Below the pieces are notes generated by a model, which saw nothing but the letters and a program-made list of their open reading frames with translations, ran no database searches and had not been told where the DNA came from. A stretch of DNA of 64,000 nucleotides from NCBI GenBank assembly GCA_963792175.1, contig CAWBVG010000018.1:1-64000 (forward strand), written 5' to 3'. Source of the stretch: CAWBVG01 sp963792175. Its GTDB lineage: Bacteria; Acidobacteriota; Vicinamibacteria; Vicinamibacterales; CAVVIG01. How positions within the stretch are numbered: the first letter of the stretch is position 1; each line of letters starts with the position of its first letter. The position numbers were made by a program, and so were the translations under genes. Of the stretch, positions 10,499-19,717 are shown piece by piece.

Positions 10499-11875
10499 GT
10501 GAAGACGATGCACAATCGCACTCACCTCTGGCTGGCCGCCCTGTGCCTGGCCCTCACCGTTCATCTGCACGGTCAGTCGTCGAAACCGCCCGCAGCCGAT
10601 CCGGCGTGGCCTCGTAGCGCGGTTGCCGATCCGGCCGCACTCGGCTTCACCAAGGCCGGCCTCGACGCGCTCGACGCACGCATGAAGCAGTCGGTCGCTG
10701 ACGGCGACACCGCCGGCATGACCTACATCCTGATGCGTCACGGCCAGGTCGCGGACTTCCGCAGTATCGGGCAGCAGACGCCCGACAAGCCGATGGCGCT
10801 CGATTCGCTGTTCCGCATCTACTCGATGTCGAAGCCGATCACCGGCGTCGCGATGATGCAGCTCTACGAACAGGGCAAGTGGCAGCTCGACGATCCGATT
10901 ACGAAGTACACGCCGGAGCTCGCGGGCCTGAAAGAGCTGACGTGGGACAAGGATGGCAAGGTCGTGACCGGCGCCGACGGCGCCGCGGTGCTTGCCGCGC
11001 CGAAAAAGCCGGCGACGATGCGCCAGTTGATGAGCCATACGGCGGGCTTCGGCTACGGCCTCAGCGGCGACGATCCGGTCAACAAGGCCTTCCGCGATCA
11101 GCGCGTGCTGGCGTCGGCGGATCTCGACGAGATGATGAAGAAGCTCGCCGCCATCCCGTTGCTCTACGAGCCGGGAACGAAGTGGTCGTACTCCGTGGCC
11201 GTCGACATTCAGGGCTACCTGGTGCAGAAGCTCTCCGGTCAGAAATTCGGCGACTACCTCAAGCAGCACGTCACCGGCCCGATGGGGATGACCGATACCG
11301 CGTTCTACGTCACGCCGGATCGCAAGCCGCGTTTCACCGAGGTCTATCGCTGGGACACGCAGCAGAACAAGCTGGTGATGAACGTCGCGCGGACCGATCG
11401 CGGCGGCTTCGAAGATCCGGCGCGGCTCGAGTCGGGTGGCGGCGGCCTCGTCGGCTCGACGCACGACTACGCGCGCTTCTGCCAGATGATCCTGAACAAA
11501 GGCGAAATCGGCGGCACGCGCATCCTCAAGCCCGAGACGGTCAAGCTGATGGCGCAGAACCACATCGGCGACTTGCGGGTCGGTGTCGATGGCACGCGGC
11601 CGCAGCCGGGAGCCGAGGCGGTTCGCTTCGGTCTCGATTTCGCCGTGTACGTGGAGCCGGCGAGCGCCGGCCTGCCGTTCGGCAACGGGACGTTCTACTG
11701 GGGCGGCGCGGCCGGCACCTGGTTCTGGATCGATCCGGTCAACGACCTGGCCTTCATCGGCATGATTCAGAACCAGGGCGGGAACCGTCCGGGCGGTCTC
11801 AATTTCCGCGCCGACTCGGCCAAACTGGTCTACGCGGCGCTGGCGAAATCGCCGACCAGGTCGCTCGAGCGCTGA
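10499..11875 (+). CDS. Exported serine hydrolase, class C beta-lactamase/esterase family
   Basis: I choose the GTG at 10499 because GGAGG lies at 10488-10492. The ATG at 10508 is nine bases further. The signal peptide is TMHNRTHLWLAALCLALTVH and is cut after HGQ. The PF00144 landmarks are RIYSMSKPITGVAMMQLYE (Ser-x-x-Lys nucleophile motif SMSK), the second motif YSV in place of Tyr-x-Asn, and the family motif MSHTAGFGYGL. Length is 458 residues. Relatives are esterases, D-aminopeptidases or beta-lactamases; the substrate cannot be told. Located in the periplasm. Confidence 0.88.
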   Translation: MKTMHNRTHLWLAALCLALTVHLHGQSSKPPAADPAWPRSAVADPAALGFTKAGLDALDARMKQSVADGDTAGMTYILMRHGQVADFRSIGQQTPDKPMALDSLFRIYSMSKPITGVAMMQLYEQGKWQLDDPITKYTPELAGLKELTWDKDGKVVTGADGAAVLAAPKKPATMRQLMSHTAGFGYGLSGDDPVNKAFRDQRVLASADLDEMMKKLAAIPLLYEPGTKWSYSVAVDIQGYLVQKLSGQKFGDYLKQHVTGPMGMTDTAFYVTPDRKPRFTEVYRWDTQQNKLVMNVARTDRGGFEDPARLESGGGGLVGSTHDYARFCQMILNKGEIGGTRILKPETVKLMAQNHIGDLRVGVDGTRPQPGAEAVRFGLDFAVYVEPASAGLPFGNGTFYWGGAAGTWFWIDPVNDLAFIGMIQNQGGNRPGGLNFRADSAKLVYAALAKSPTRSLER

Positions 11876-11897
11876 TCGCGTCTGCGAGGCACGAGTC

Positions 11898-12545
11898 ATG
11901 GGCGGCTCGACAACCATCTCTCCGTGGTGGGCTCGCGGACTGCTGGTCGAAAACTGCTCGTGTACGCTCGTCTGTCCCGGTCACATTCACTTCAGCCAGA
12001 GCTGCACGCACGAGCGCTGCAAGGGTTACTGGGCGATTCGCGTCGACGACGGTGTGTTCGATCGCACGACGCTGGCGGGCACGCGAGCCGTCATCGCCTT
12101 CGACACACCGCAGCGCATGATCGACGGCGGCTGGCTGCAGACGATCATCATCGACGACTCGGCGTCGCCCGAACAGCGCCGCGCGCTCGAAACGATCCTG
12201 ACCGGACGAGCCGGCGGACCGTGGGAGAAGCTGGCGGCGTTCGTGGCCACACGCCAGCCGACCGAGTTCCGCGCCATCGACTTCATTGACGAAGGCGCCA
12301 CCAAACGCGCGACCATCGCCGGCCGGCTGAAGACCATCGTCCAGCGAATCCGCGGACGGGACAAGTCGAAGCCGGTGCTCTTCGAAAACTGTTTCAACCA
12401 GATCCACGCGCCGACACAGGTCATCGCGCTCGGCGAGTCGGAGTACGACGACGGCGTCGTCTCGTTCCGGACGGCGGGGTCGCACGGCCTCTTTTCCCAC
12501 TTCGAGTGGACGGTGAGCGCGACCCCGCTGTCGACCGCCATGTGA
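11898..12545 (+). CDS. DUF1326 domain protein
   Basis: The 215-residue protein contains ENCSCTLVCPGHIHFSQSC near the start, a Cys/His-rich element typical of DUF1326, and ends WTVSATPLSTAM. No signal peptide is apparent. DUF1326 genes commonly sit next to DUF2182 membrane proteins, as here. The pair is suspected to handle a metal, but no reaction is known. Its TGA stop overlaps the ATG of the DUF2182 gene (TGATG), so the two are translationally coupled. It begins 22 bases after the serine hydrolase. Confidence 0.85.
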   Translation: MGGSTTISPWWARGLLVENCSCTLVCPGHIHFSQSCTHERCKGYWAIRVDDGVFDRTTLAGTRAVIAFDTPQRMIDGGWLQTIIIDDSASPEQRRALETILTGRAGGPWEKLAAFVATRQPTEFRAIDFIDEGATKRATIAGRLKTIVQRIRGRDKSKPVLFENCFNQIHAPTQVIALGESEYDDGVVSFRTAGSHGLFSHFEWTVSATPLSTAM

Positions 12546-13185
12546 TGCACGGGCACACTGGTGCGGCGGGCGCGGCCGGATTCTGGCCGCTCACTGCCAT
12601 GTGGTTCGGCATGATGACGGCCATGATGGCGCCGACCGTCTGGCCGTGGGTGCGGTCGTTCCATCGGCTCAGCGGTCGAGAATCGGGACGCACGCGTCAG
12701 GGAGACGGCCGAATTCGTGGCCGGCTACCTGATCGCGTGGCTTGCGTATTCGATCGGCGCCGCTTCGCTGCAGCTCGTCCTCCAGCGTGCCGGCATGCTC
12801 GCGTGATCCCGCCGCCTCGGTGACATCCGGACTGGGAGCCGCGGTCTTCCTGTTCGCCGGTCTCTATCAGTTCGCGCCGATCAAGCGCGCGTGCTTGACG
12901 CACTGCCGCACACCGCTCGGTTACTTTCTGAGCCGCTGGCACGACGGACCCACTGGCGGTTTTCGCCTCGGCGTCAATCACGGTCTGTTTTGCGTCGGCT
13001 GCTGCTGGCTGCTGATGGCGACGTCGTTCGCCGTGGGCATCATGAATGTGTGGTGGATGGCGGCGCTGGCCGCGCTCGCCGTGACGGAGCAGGTCGCGCC
13101 GCACGGTCATCGGCTGCGTGTGCCTCTGGGCGTCGGCTTCGTGATTGCCGGCGTTTGGCAGTACGTTGGAGGAAGCCTGGGATAG
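12545..13185 (+). pseudogene. DUF2182 predicted metal-binding membrane protein, frame broken twice
   Basis: The frame begins with the ATG at 12545, overlapping the DUF1326 stop. The first piece has the DUF2182 motif LTAMWFGMMTAMMAPTVWPW (Met-rich helix). It shifts near 12700 into FVAGYLIAWLAYSIGAASLQ and again near 12805 into LGAAVFLFAGLYQFAPIKRA, followed by CRTPLGYFL and HGLFCVGCCWLLM, the conserved Cys motifs of the family. The last 141 bases (13045-13185) have a close second copy fused to the FAD gene at 16043-16183. About five helices are expected. The breaks may be sequencing errors. Confidence 0.7.
13045..13185 (+). repeat. Source-type copy of 141-base repeat (DUF2182 tail)
   Basis: This segment and 16043-16183 have equal length, identical frame, and by eye about 16 differences, mostly at third codon positions (near 88% identity). 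Upstream the two loci are unrelated. Downstream the match stops a few bases after the shared TAG. The copy here lies in its natural protein context. Confidence 0.8.
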
Positions 13186-13193
13186 TCGGCGCG

Positions 13194-14832
13194 ATGATGG
13201 AAGGTCGACGCGCTGAGAGCTGGCCGGGAGTCGTTTGCGCGACGGGTGTGGGCGGACGCGTTTCGACTGCTCGAAGCGGCCGATCGCGAATCGCCGCTCG
13301 ACGCGGACGATCTCGAGCGGCTAGCGACGGCGGCCTACCTGATTGGAAAAGACGCCGAGAGCGAAGCGGTCAGGGGTCGCGCGCATCACGGAGCTCCTCA
13401 ACCGAGGTGACCGGGAGGGCGCGGCGAGGTCCGCGTTCTGGCTGGCATTCGGTCTCCTTCAACGCGGCGCTTTCGCTCCCGCCTCGGGCTGGCTCGTCAG
13501 AGCGGAACATCTGCTCGACGAGGCACGGCTCGAATGCGTGGTGCGAGGCTATCTCCTGATTCCACTCGCGATCCAACGCATCGGCCAGGGCGATGCGCCT
13601 GCGGCGCACGACGTGTTCAGCCAGGCCGCCGGGATCGCTCAGCGTTTTGCCGATCGCGACCTCGCCGCGCTCGCCTGTCACGGACGCGGGCGGGCGCTGG
13701 TACGCATGGGGCGCATTCCCGAAGGTGTCGCCCTGTTGGATGAAGCGATGGCGGCAGTCGTCGCCGGCGATGTGTCGCCCGTTCTCGCGGGGGACATCTA
13801 TTGCAGCGTTCTCGAGGCGTGTCACGAAATCCTCGACGTGCGCCGCGCGCACGAGTGGACGACGTGCCTCAGTCAATGGTGTGCGTCTCAACCCGATCTC
13901 GTGCGCTATCGCGGCGAATGCCTGATCTACCGTGCCGAGATCCGGCAGATGCGAGGCGCATGGACGGATGCCGAGCACGACGCGCAGGAGGCGTGCGCAC
14001 TGCTGTCTTCGCCGGAGCCACGGCCAGCCGTGGGTGCCGCGTTCTACGTCATCGGTGAGATCCATCGGCTGCGCGGCGAGTTCCGGAAGGCAGAGGAAGC
14101 GTACGGCAAGCCAACCAGTACGGCCGGAAGCCGCAACCCGGGCTCGCGTTGCTGCGGCTGGCGCAGGGCCGCATCGACATCGCGGCATCATCGATCCGCA
14201 GCGCGCTGGCGGAGACCGAACAGCGGCGAACGCGCGCCAGACTGCTTCCGGTCGCTGTCGAGATCATGGTGGCGGCCGAAGACCTCGAGACCGCTCGGAC
14301 CGCCGAGACGGAGCTGTGCGAGATTGCGCGCGCGTTTGGAACGCCCTTTCTTGCCGCCGCGGCCGCTCACGTACCGGTGCGGTGCTGCTCGCCTCCGCCC
14401 ATGCGGCCGAAGCGATGATTCCACTGCGGCGCGCCTGGGAATCCTGGCACGAGCTGGAAATGCCGTATGAGGAGGCGCAGGCGCGCATGCTGATCGCCGC
14501 GGCGCTGCAACAGATCGGCGATCGTGACAGCCGCGACATCGAGCTCGATGCGGCGCGCCAGCTGTTCAAGCATCTGGGCGCAGCGCCAGCCATCACCGCG
14601 GACGTCGAAACTGCTCGAGCAACCGACGCCGAAACCCGCTGGCGGGCTCAGCGAGCGCGAAGTTCAGGTGCTTCGTCTTGTCGCAGCGGGCAAGACGAAC
14701 CGCGCCATCGCCGACGAGCTCTACATCAGCGAAAAAACGGTCGCCCGGCACGTCAGCAACATCTTCAACAAGCTCGGCGTCTCCAGCCGGGCGGGCGCCA
14801 CCGCACTGCGCTACCAGCGCCACCTCATCTGA
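13194..14832 (+). pseudogene. LuxR-type regulator with TPR-like body, frame broken several times
   Basis: The C-terminus is an intact GerE/LuxR helix-turn-helix: GGLSEREVQVLRLVAAGKTN, RAIADELYISEKTVARHVSN, IFNKLGVSSRAGATAL. Upstream are alpha-helical repeats (for example YLLIPLAIQRIGQGDAPAAH and VLEACHEILDVRRAHEWTTC), typical of the ligand- or partner-binding body of such regulators. Pieces lie in different frames, with shifts near 13207, 13375, 14115, 14390 and 14610. The probable start is ATG 13194 or 13197, nine bases after the DUF2182 stop, so it may be in the same transcript. No N-terminal AAA ATPase (MalT) domain is seen. DNA target unknown. Confidence 0.65.
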
Positions 14833-14938
14833 GCACTACATAGAACGACCCATTCTCACGCTGCCTGGATTTTGGGGATTTCGTTCGATGCGCTGTGCCG
14901 CGCCGCACGAGTAAGGTGGCCTCGTAAGAGGAGGTCAC

Positions 14939-16183
14939 ATGTTTGATGCGATCGTCGTCGGCGCGCGGTGTGCGGGATCGCCAACGGCCATGCTCCTGGC
15001 GCGACGAGGCTACAAAGTGCTGCTTGTCGACAGAGCGGCGTTTCCGAGCGACACCATCTCGACACATATCCTGTGGCCCCATGGCGCCGAACTCCTCGCG
15101 CGGTGGGGACTCCTGACGAGACTGGCGGCAACAGGCTTGCCGCCGATCTGCCGGCAGATGACGTTCGATGTCGGTCCGTTCGCCCTGCGCGGCACCATTC
15201 CCGACGCGAACGATGGAGAGGGAGGCTTCTGTCCGCGCCGTCACGTCCTGGACAGCCTGCTGCTGAACGCGGCAGTCGAAAGCGGCGTCGAGGTTCGTGA
15301 GACGTTCACCGTTGACGACTTGCTGTTTGCGGCCGACACGGTCGTCGGAATTCGCGGCCATCGCGAGAACGGCCTGCCGGTCGAAGAGCGCGCACGAATC
15401 GTCATCGGCGCCGACGGCGTGAACTCCTTCGTGGCACGCGCCGTCCGGGCTCCTGAGTACGACACCAGACCGGTGGCGGCGTGCGCTTACTACTGGTACT
15501 TCAGTGGCATCCCGCAGGACGACATCGAGCTGTTCGTGCGTGACCACTGCGCGTTTGGCGGCGCCCCGACCAACGACAGTCTTCATCTCGTGATGGTGAA
15601 TTGGCCCGCCAGGGAGTTTCCCGACGTGCGAGCCGACATCGAAAACCATGTCTGGCGGGCCCTCGAGATGTCGTCCGACTTTGCGGCACGGGTGCGTCAG
15701 GGACGCCGCGAGGAGAAGTGGTACGGCACGGCAGGCGTTCCCAACTACTTCCGCAAGCCGTTCGGCGACGGATGGGCGCTGGTCGGAGATGCCAGCTACA
15801 ACAAAGATCCGATGACGGCGCAGGGCATCAGCGACGCGTTCATCGACGCGCAGATGCTCGCCGAGGCGCTCGATGCCGGCCTGTCCGGCCGCGGCGCTCT
15901 TGACGAACTGCTGGCGGCGCACGAAATGGCGAGAAACGAACGGGTCCGGCCGATGTACAAATTCACGAACGAGCTCGCCGCGCTTGAACCGCCGCCGCCG
16001 CACCTGCAGGCGCTGTTTGGCGCCCTTCGCGGCAACCAGGCGAATCTGTGGTGGATGGCAGCGCTGGCTGCGCTCGCCGCGACGGAGCAGGCGGCGCCGC
16101 ACGGCCATCGGCTGCGCGTGCCCCTGGGCATCGGCTTCGTCATGGCCGGCGTCTGGCAGTTCGTTGGAGGCACCCTCGGATAG
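14939..16183 (+). CDS. FAD-dependent oxidoreductase with DUF2182-derived C-terminal tail
   Basis: AGGAGG at 14929-14934 sets the start. The N-terminus FDAIVVGARCAGSPTAMLLA is the Rossmann FAD motif in the GARCAGS variant, followed by the acidic RGYKVLLVDR strand end. The second FAD motif DGWALVGDASYNKDPMTAQG lies near residue 283. This is the aromatic hydroxylase/geranylgeranyl reductase group, related to the gene at 21760-22974. The last 47 residues (LWWMAALAALAATEQAAPHG and on) do not belong to this family. They match the tail of the DUF2182 protein, so the protein is a chimera. Substrate unknown. Confidence 0.88.
   Translation: MFDAIVVGARCAGSPTAMLLARRGYKVLLVDRAAFPSDTISTHILWPHGAELLARWGLLTRLAATGLPPICRQMTFDVGPFALRGTIPDANDGEGGFCPRRHVLDSLLLNAAVESGVEVRETFTVDDLLFAADTVVGIRGHRENGLPVEERARIVIGADGVNSFVARAVRAPEYDTRPVAACAYYWYFSGIPQDDIELFVRDHCAFGGAPTNDSLHLVMVNWPAREFPDVRADIENHVWRALEMSSDFAARVRQGRREEKWYGTAGVPNYFRKPFGDGWALVGDASYNKDPMTAQGISDAFIDAQMLAEALDAGLSGRGALDELLAAHEMARNERVRPMYKFTNELAALEPPPPHLQALFGALRGNQANLWWMAALAALAATEQAAPHGHRLRVPLGIGFVMAGVWQFVGGTLG
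16043..16183 (+). repeat. Second copy of 141-base DUF2182 tail, fused in frame to FAD oxidoreductase
   Basis: It begins at AATCTGTGGTGG (compare AATGTGTGGTGG at 13045) and ends with the TAG at 16181-16183. It replaces the usual FAD-family C-terminus, which in the paralogue at 21760 reads QMNAGTISPAQFLSPDSVG. The silent substitutions show that it is not a recent exact copy. Confidence 0.8.
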
Positions 16184-16228
16184 TCGCAAGTGGAGGCGAT
16201 GCGCTCGCGCACTTGCTATGCTGACCCG

Positions 16229-16741
16229 ATGCCAGACGTTGCGATCCGGCCCGCGGTGCTGAGTGATCTTCCGGCGATCACCGACATCTACAACCACTAC
16301 ATCGTCAATACGACGATCACGTTCGACCTCGCGCCCTTCGAGCCCGGCGACCGCCGTGCGTGGTTTGACGATCATGTGCCGGCGGGCCGGCATCGTCTGC
16401 TCGTCGCCGTTGATGAAACCGGTTCCGAAGCCGTGCTCGGATACGCGAGCACCAGCCGGTGGCGGCCGAAGGCGGCTTACGAGACGACCGTTGAGTCGAG
16501 CGTCTACTGCCGGGCGGACGCCGTCGGGCGCGGCATCGGAACGCGGCTCTATGAAGCGCTCTTCGAATCGATCAAGGACGAAGACGTTCACCGGATCGTG
16601 GCGGGCGTCAGCCTTCCCAATCCGGCGTCCGTTGCGCTACACGAGCGATTGGGCTTTCAACGTGTGGGCGTGTTCGAAAAAGTCGGCCGGAAGTTCGGGC
16701 GTTACTGGGACGTTGCCTGGTTTCAGCGTCCACTACGGTGA
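16229..16741 (+). CDS. GNAT N-acetyltransferase (phosphinothricin acetyltransferase-like)
   Basis: I choose the ATG at 16229 because family members start MPDVAIRPA. A GTG at 16190 is in frame upstream. The 170-residue protein shows IRPAVLSDLPAITDIYNHYI, TITFDLAPFEP, LGYASTSRWRPKAAYETTVE, the acetyl-CoA loop CRADAVGRGIGTRLYEALFE and LHERLGFQRVGVFEKVGRKF. This is the pattern of the Pat/YwnH subfamily, which acetylates phosphinothricin, methionine sulfoximine or related amines. Cytoplasmic. The real substrate is not shown by context. Confidence 0.88.
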   Translation: MPDVAIRPAVLSDLPAITDIYNHYIVNTTITFDLAPFEPGDRRAWFDDHVPAGRHRLLVAVDETGSEAVLGYASTSRWRPKAAYETTVESSVYCRADAVGRGIGTRLYEALFESIKDEDVHRIVAGVSLPNPASVALHERLGFQRVGVFEKVGRKFGRYWDVAWFQRPLR

Positions 16742-16800
16742 CCGCATCATGCACGTCTGCCTTTGAACGGCGATCATGCCGGGCATGGAGCGCGAAGGCT

Positions 16801-17397
16801 TCAGCCGAGCGGTCCAGGACGGTTGTCCCGTTCGATCTTCTCAATCTGCTCCGCGGTCAAACCCGCGCGGCGCAGGATCTCGAGGACGAAATCGGTTTTC
16901 CCGAGGACATAGCGGTCGATGTCGTCCGGAAACCGCTCCGCCAGCTGTTTCTTCAGAGCACCGTAACGCGTGGCGGCCTCCGGGTTCGCGCGAAGGTAGT
17001 CGCGCACCGCGACCTGATTGACGACACCGATCGTGCCTTCCGGACAGACATAGAGATTGTGCCGCCGCAGCCCGGCCGGGTGATCGAACGCCTCGCGGTC
17101 GTCGATGCCGAGATTGCCGCGATGCACGTAGCCAAGCGACGTGAGCCGTTCGATCGCCTTCGGCACATCGTCTCGCGTGGCGACGACGATCGTCATGTCG
17201 ATGATCGGTTTCGCCGCCAGGCCCGGGACGGACGTGCTGCCGACGTGTTCGACCCGCAGGGCGACGTCGGCAAGGCGCGGCCAGATGCGCTGACGCAACA
17301 TCTCGAAGTCGCGCGGCCACGCCGGATCGTAGTCGACGACGATGACGGTCCGTCGGTTCGGCGTTACTCGAATCGTTCGAGGCCTCGAGGTTTCCAC
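16801..17397 (-). CDS. GrpB/UPF0157 family protein
   Basis: Key strings are VIVVDYDPAWPRDFEMLRQR, VEHVGSTSVPGLAAKPIIDM and HPAGLRRHNLYVCPEG. These are the GrpB nucleotidyltransferase-like fold with its VGSTSVPG loop and a following Asp (IIDM). The GTG at 17397 is the nearest acceptable start and lies inside the 3' end of the preceding ModA-like gene (overlap about 34 bases), giving 198 residues. GrpB proteins are widespread but their reaction remains uncertain. It is last in a minus-strand run of four genes. Confidence 0.8.
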   Translation of the reverse strand: METSRPRTIRVTPNRRTVIVVDYDPAWPRDFEMLRQRIWPRLADVALRVEHVGSTSVPGLAAKPIIDMTIVVATRDDVPKAIERLTSLGYVHRGNLGIDDREAFDHPAGLRRHNLYVCPEGTIGVVNQVAVRDYLRANPEAATRYGALKKQLAERFPDDIDRYVLGKTDFVLEILRRAGLTAEQIEKIERDNRPGPLG

Positions 17398-18179
17398 ACC
17401 TTGTTCGACTCCGGCCGCAACAGATACCGGATGAGCGCGCGCGCATCTTCGGCATGCGTCGCCCGGGCAGACACCGCCACACCCGAGTCGATCCACGCGC
17501 CGAGTTCGGCGGGCAGCGGACCGACCAGCTCGATTTCCTTGTACGGAAGAATCTGGCTGATCGTCTGAATCGCCATGTCGCCTTCTCCCGCCGCCAGCGC
17601 CTGACCGCCTTCGCCCTTCGTGCTCGGCGGCGCGTTCACGCCGGCGAACTCCGGCCGCTTGAGCACGCTGTCAATCAGCAGGGCGACCATCGTGCGCGAC
17701 GCCGGATTCGAGCGCATCACGGCCTTGGCGCTCTTGAGCGCCACCGCGAGCTTTTCCACCGTCGAGATGTCCGGCTTCGGCGCGCCCGCGCGTACCGCGA
17801 GACCCATGCGCGTGCGACCCAGCGGCGTAAAGGTCCCCGGCGCCACGCCGCCGTCGAGCGACAGCGTCGTCATCAGCTGGAACGGCAGCACGATGACGTC
17901 GGGCGGCGGCGTTTTCTTCGTCATCTCCTCGACGATCGTGCCCATGCCGACGACGACGATGCCCACCTTCTTGCCGGTTTCCTTCGTGAAATCGCCGGCG
18001 ATGTCGGGCAGGCCCGACGCGAACACGACGCCGGGAGTGATCACCCTGATATCCGCAGTCGCATAGTCGCCGGAGGTCGGCGAAAAGACCGCCGGCGTGT
18101 TCTGCCCCTGACCTCGCACTCCGGGGAGCGAGAGGGTGATGCAGGCAACTGTGAGCACAGACAGACGAATGCCGGACAC
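17364..18179 (-). CDS. Exported periplasmic-binding protein, ModA-like (type 2)
   Basis: The 271-residue protein has a signal peptide (MSGIRLSVLTVACITLSLPG, cleaved after GVRG). It then has type-2 binding protein strings: FASGLPDIAGDFTKETGKKV, TPPPDVIVLP and SRTMVALLIDSVLK. The ending YLLRPESNKVWKPRGLERFE matches the last helix of ModA-like molybdate or anion binders. No ModB or ModC transporter gene is nearby, so it may be an orphan binder or a signalling component. It starts 21 bases after the MBL stop and should share that transcript. The ligand is not predictable by eye. Confidence 0.8.
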   Translation of the reverse strand: MSGIRLSVLTVACITLSLPGVRGQGQNTPAVFSPTSGDYATADIRVITPGVVFASGLPDIAGDFTKETGKKVGIVVVGMGTIVEEMTKKTPPPDVIVLPFQLMTTLSLDGGVAPGTFTPLGRTRMGLAVRAGAPKPDISTVEKLAVALKSAKAVMRSNPASRTMVALLIDSVLKRPEFAGVNAPPSTKGEGGQALAAGEGDMAIQTISQILPYKEIELVGPLPAELGAWIDSGVAVSARATHAEDARALIRYLLRPESNKVWKPRGLERFE

Positions 18180-18200
18180 CTGCGCCTCCCTTCAGTGGTT

Positions 18201-19715
18201 CTACGAGTCGATCACCGTGTAGTCGAAAAACAACTGGTCGAATACCGCACGATCGGTGAACGCCTTCCAGGTTCCCGCGCTGACCGACGACGGCTTCGAC
18301 GGCTGGTTCTCGTCGGTCTGAAACACGCGCCCGGCGGCCTTGCGGACGAGCGCCTTCTTGATGGACGGCAGCGGATGCCGCCACGGCGGGTCGTTCTTCG
18401 TCAAGGCCCACTGGTTCACGGCCGTGATCATAGCCGTGAACTCCTTCGCGCGCGCCGGCGCGGTCGCCATCCACGAGAGGTTCGCGTAGGTGCTGGACTT
18501 CGTTCCGGCCAGCGTTGCGTTGTGGCTGCCGTGATGCCCGACCTTGTAGAGCACGGTCTGGGCCAGCAGCTCGCGGGCGGTGATCGTCCGATTGTCGACG
18601 TGCCACGACGGCGCCGTCCACGAGATCCAGTTGCCGCGCTGCGCATCGCCGGCAAACAGCAGGACTTTGCCGGAGTGCGGCAGCTCGAACGCGAGGACCA
18701 GACTGGTGTTGTTGATCCCGGTGTTCAACGCCAGCGCGAGGTTCTCGGCCGAGTAGAGCCACTCGTTGTCGATGCGCCGCCAGGGAGCATTGTCGGCGAC
18801 TTCGACGCGGTCGGTCTCGTCCGTGCCGAGCGCCTCCTTCCCGTAGTGCTCGATGAAGAACGGATCCGGGTCGTTGAAGGCCGACTCGATGGTGACCGCG
18901 AACCGGTTGGCGAACGGCGCCGCCGCGGTACCGGCCGGCGCGGTGGCCGCGGCGCTGAACGTGAATCCTTGGCCGTCGTCCGGAAACCCTTCGCCGCCGT
19001 GCGGATCTTCGTCGGCCAGCAGGTCCGCATCATGGGGCGGGCCGAGCACGAACACACGGATGCCGGCGGTGCCCGGAATCGTGAGCGGTCCGTCGCCCGG
19101 TTTCAGGTACGAGACGCCGCGTTTCTCCGACGCCTTGTCCTTGACGAGCTTCATTCCCTGCTTGTTCACCGACGCCGCCGGGTCGTCCGCGGCGGCGAGC
19201 AGGTCGGCCGCCGTGACCGCCTCGTCGCCGCCGAACTCGAACGCGAGGAGTGCGTCCACCCGGCGCACCGAGGCGTCGTCGTCGCCGATCGCGAGTGCGA
19301 GCTTGCGCCTCGCCTCCAGCAGACCGAGCAGTTGATCCTTGTGCCGTTTCCGCAGCTCGTTGGCGAGATCGTCGTCCGGATCCTCGGTCCAGGCCAGCCA
19401 GGCTTCGTCGATCGTGAAGTCGCCGAAGTACGGGTCGTTCTTCCTCCAGATGCCGTTCAGGTGATCCTGGTGTTCGTGCGTCAGGATCACGAGGTCGATG
19501 TGGCCGCCGGTCGCGGCCTCGAGATGAGCGACGGTATCGCCGATCGGCTTGTTGTGGATGAATTGCTGCGAGCCCGGCTTGTAGCCGCAGTCGATCACGA
19601 CGTACACCGGGTCGCCGCCGCCGTCGCGCGGCAACGCGACGAGGAAGCAGTCGCCGTGCCCCTGCCGGTACATCCGGACGGTGACGCCGTTTTTGGGCGG
19701 CTTGAGCTTCGCCAT
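18201..19715 (-). CDS. ComEC-type MBL-fold metallo-hydrolase
   Basis: The 504-residue protein begins with VRMYRQGHGDCFLVALPRDG and has the metal motif LVILTHEHQDHLNGIW (HxHxDH, about residues 79-84). The third ligand region is LFAGDAQRGNW, and KVGHHGSHNATL is the typical ComEC-like HHGS motif. No membrane helix or signal peptide is seen, so it is a soluble relative of the ComEC nuclease/phosphodiesterase domain. A long insert (about residues 115-275) is unusual for the family. GGAGGAC overlapping the upstream stop gives the ribosome site. It starts two bases after the peptidase-like gene, which suggests a joint function. Confidence 0.88.
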   Translation of the reverse strand: MAKLKPPKNGVTVRMYRQGHGDCFLVALPRDGGGDPVYVVIDCGYKPGSQQFIHNKPIGDTVAHLEAATGGHIDLVILTHEHQDHLNGIWRKNDPYFGDFTIDEAWLAWTEDPDDDLANELRKRHKDQLLGLLEARRKLALAIGDDDASVRRVDALLAFEFGGDEAVTAADLLAAADDPAASVNKQGMKLVKDKASEKRGVSYLKPGDGPLTIPGTAGIRVFVLGPPHDADLLADEDPHGGEGFPDDGQGFTFSAAATAPAGTAAAPFANRFAVTIESAFNDPDPFFIEHYGKEALGTDETDRVEVADNAPWRRIDNEWLYSAENLALALNTGINNTSLVLAFELPHSGKVLLFAGDAQRGNWISWTAPSWHVDNRTITARELLAQTVLYKVGHHGSHNATLAGTKSSTYANLSWMATAPARAKEFTAMITAVNQWALTKNDPPWRHPLPSIKKALVRKAAGRVFQTDENQPSKPSSVSAGTWKAFTDRAVFDQLFFDYTVIDS

Positions 19716-19717
19716 CG

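Noticed and set aside
16760..16800. CATGC-CGG-GCATG hairpin as terminator
   Set aside because: The stem is only five pairs with no T-run, too weak to support a terminator call between the acetyltransferase and GrpB genes.
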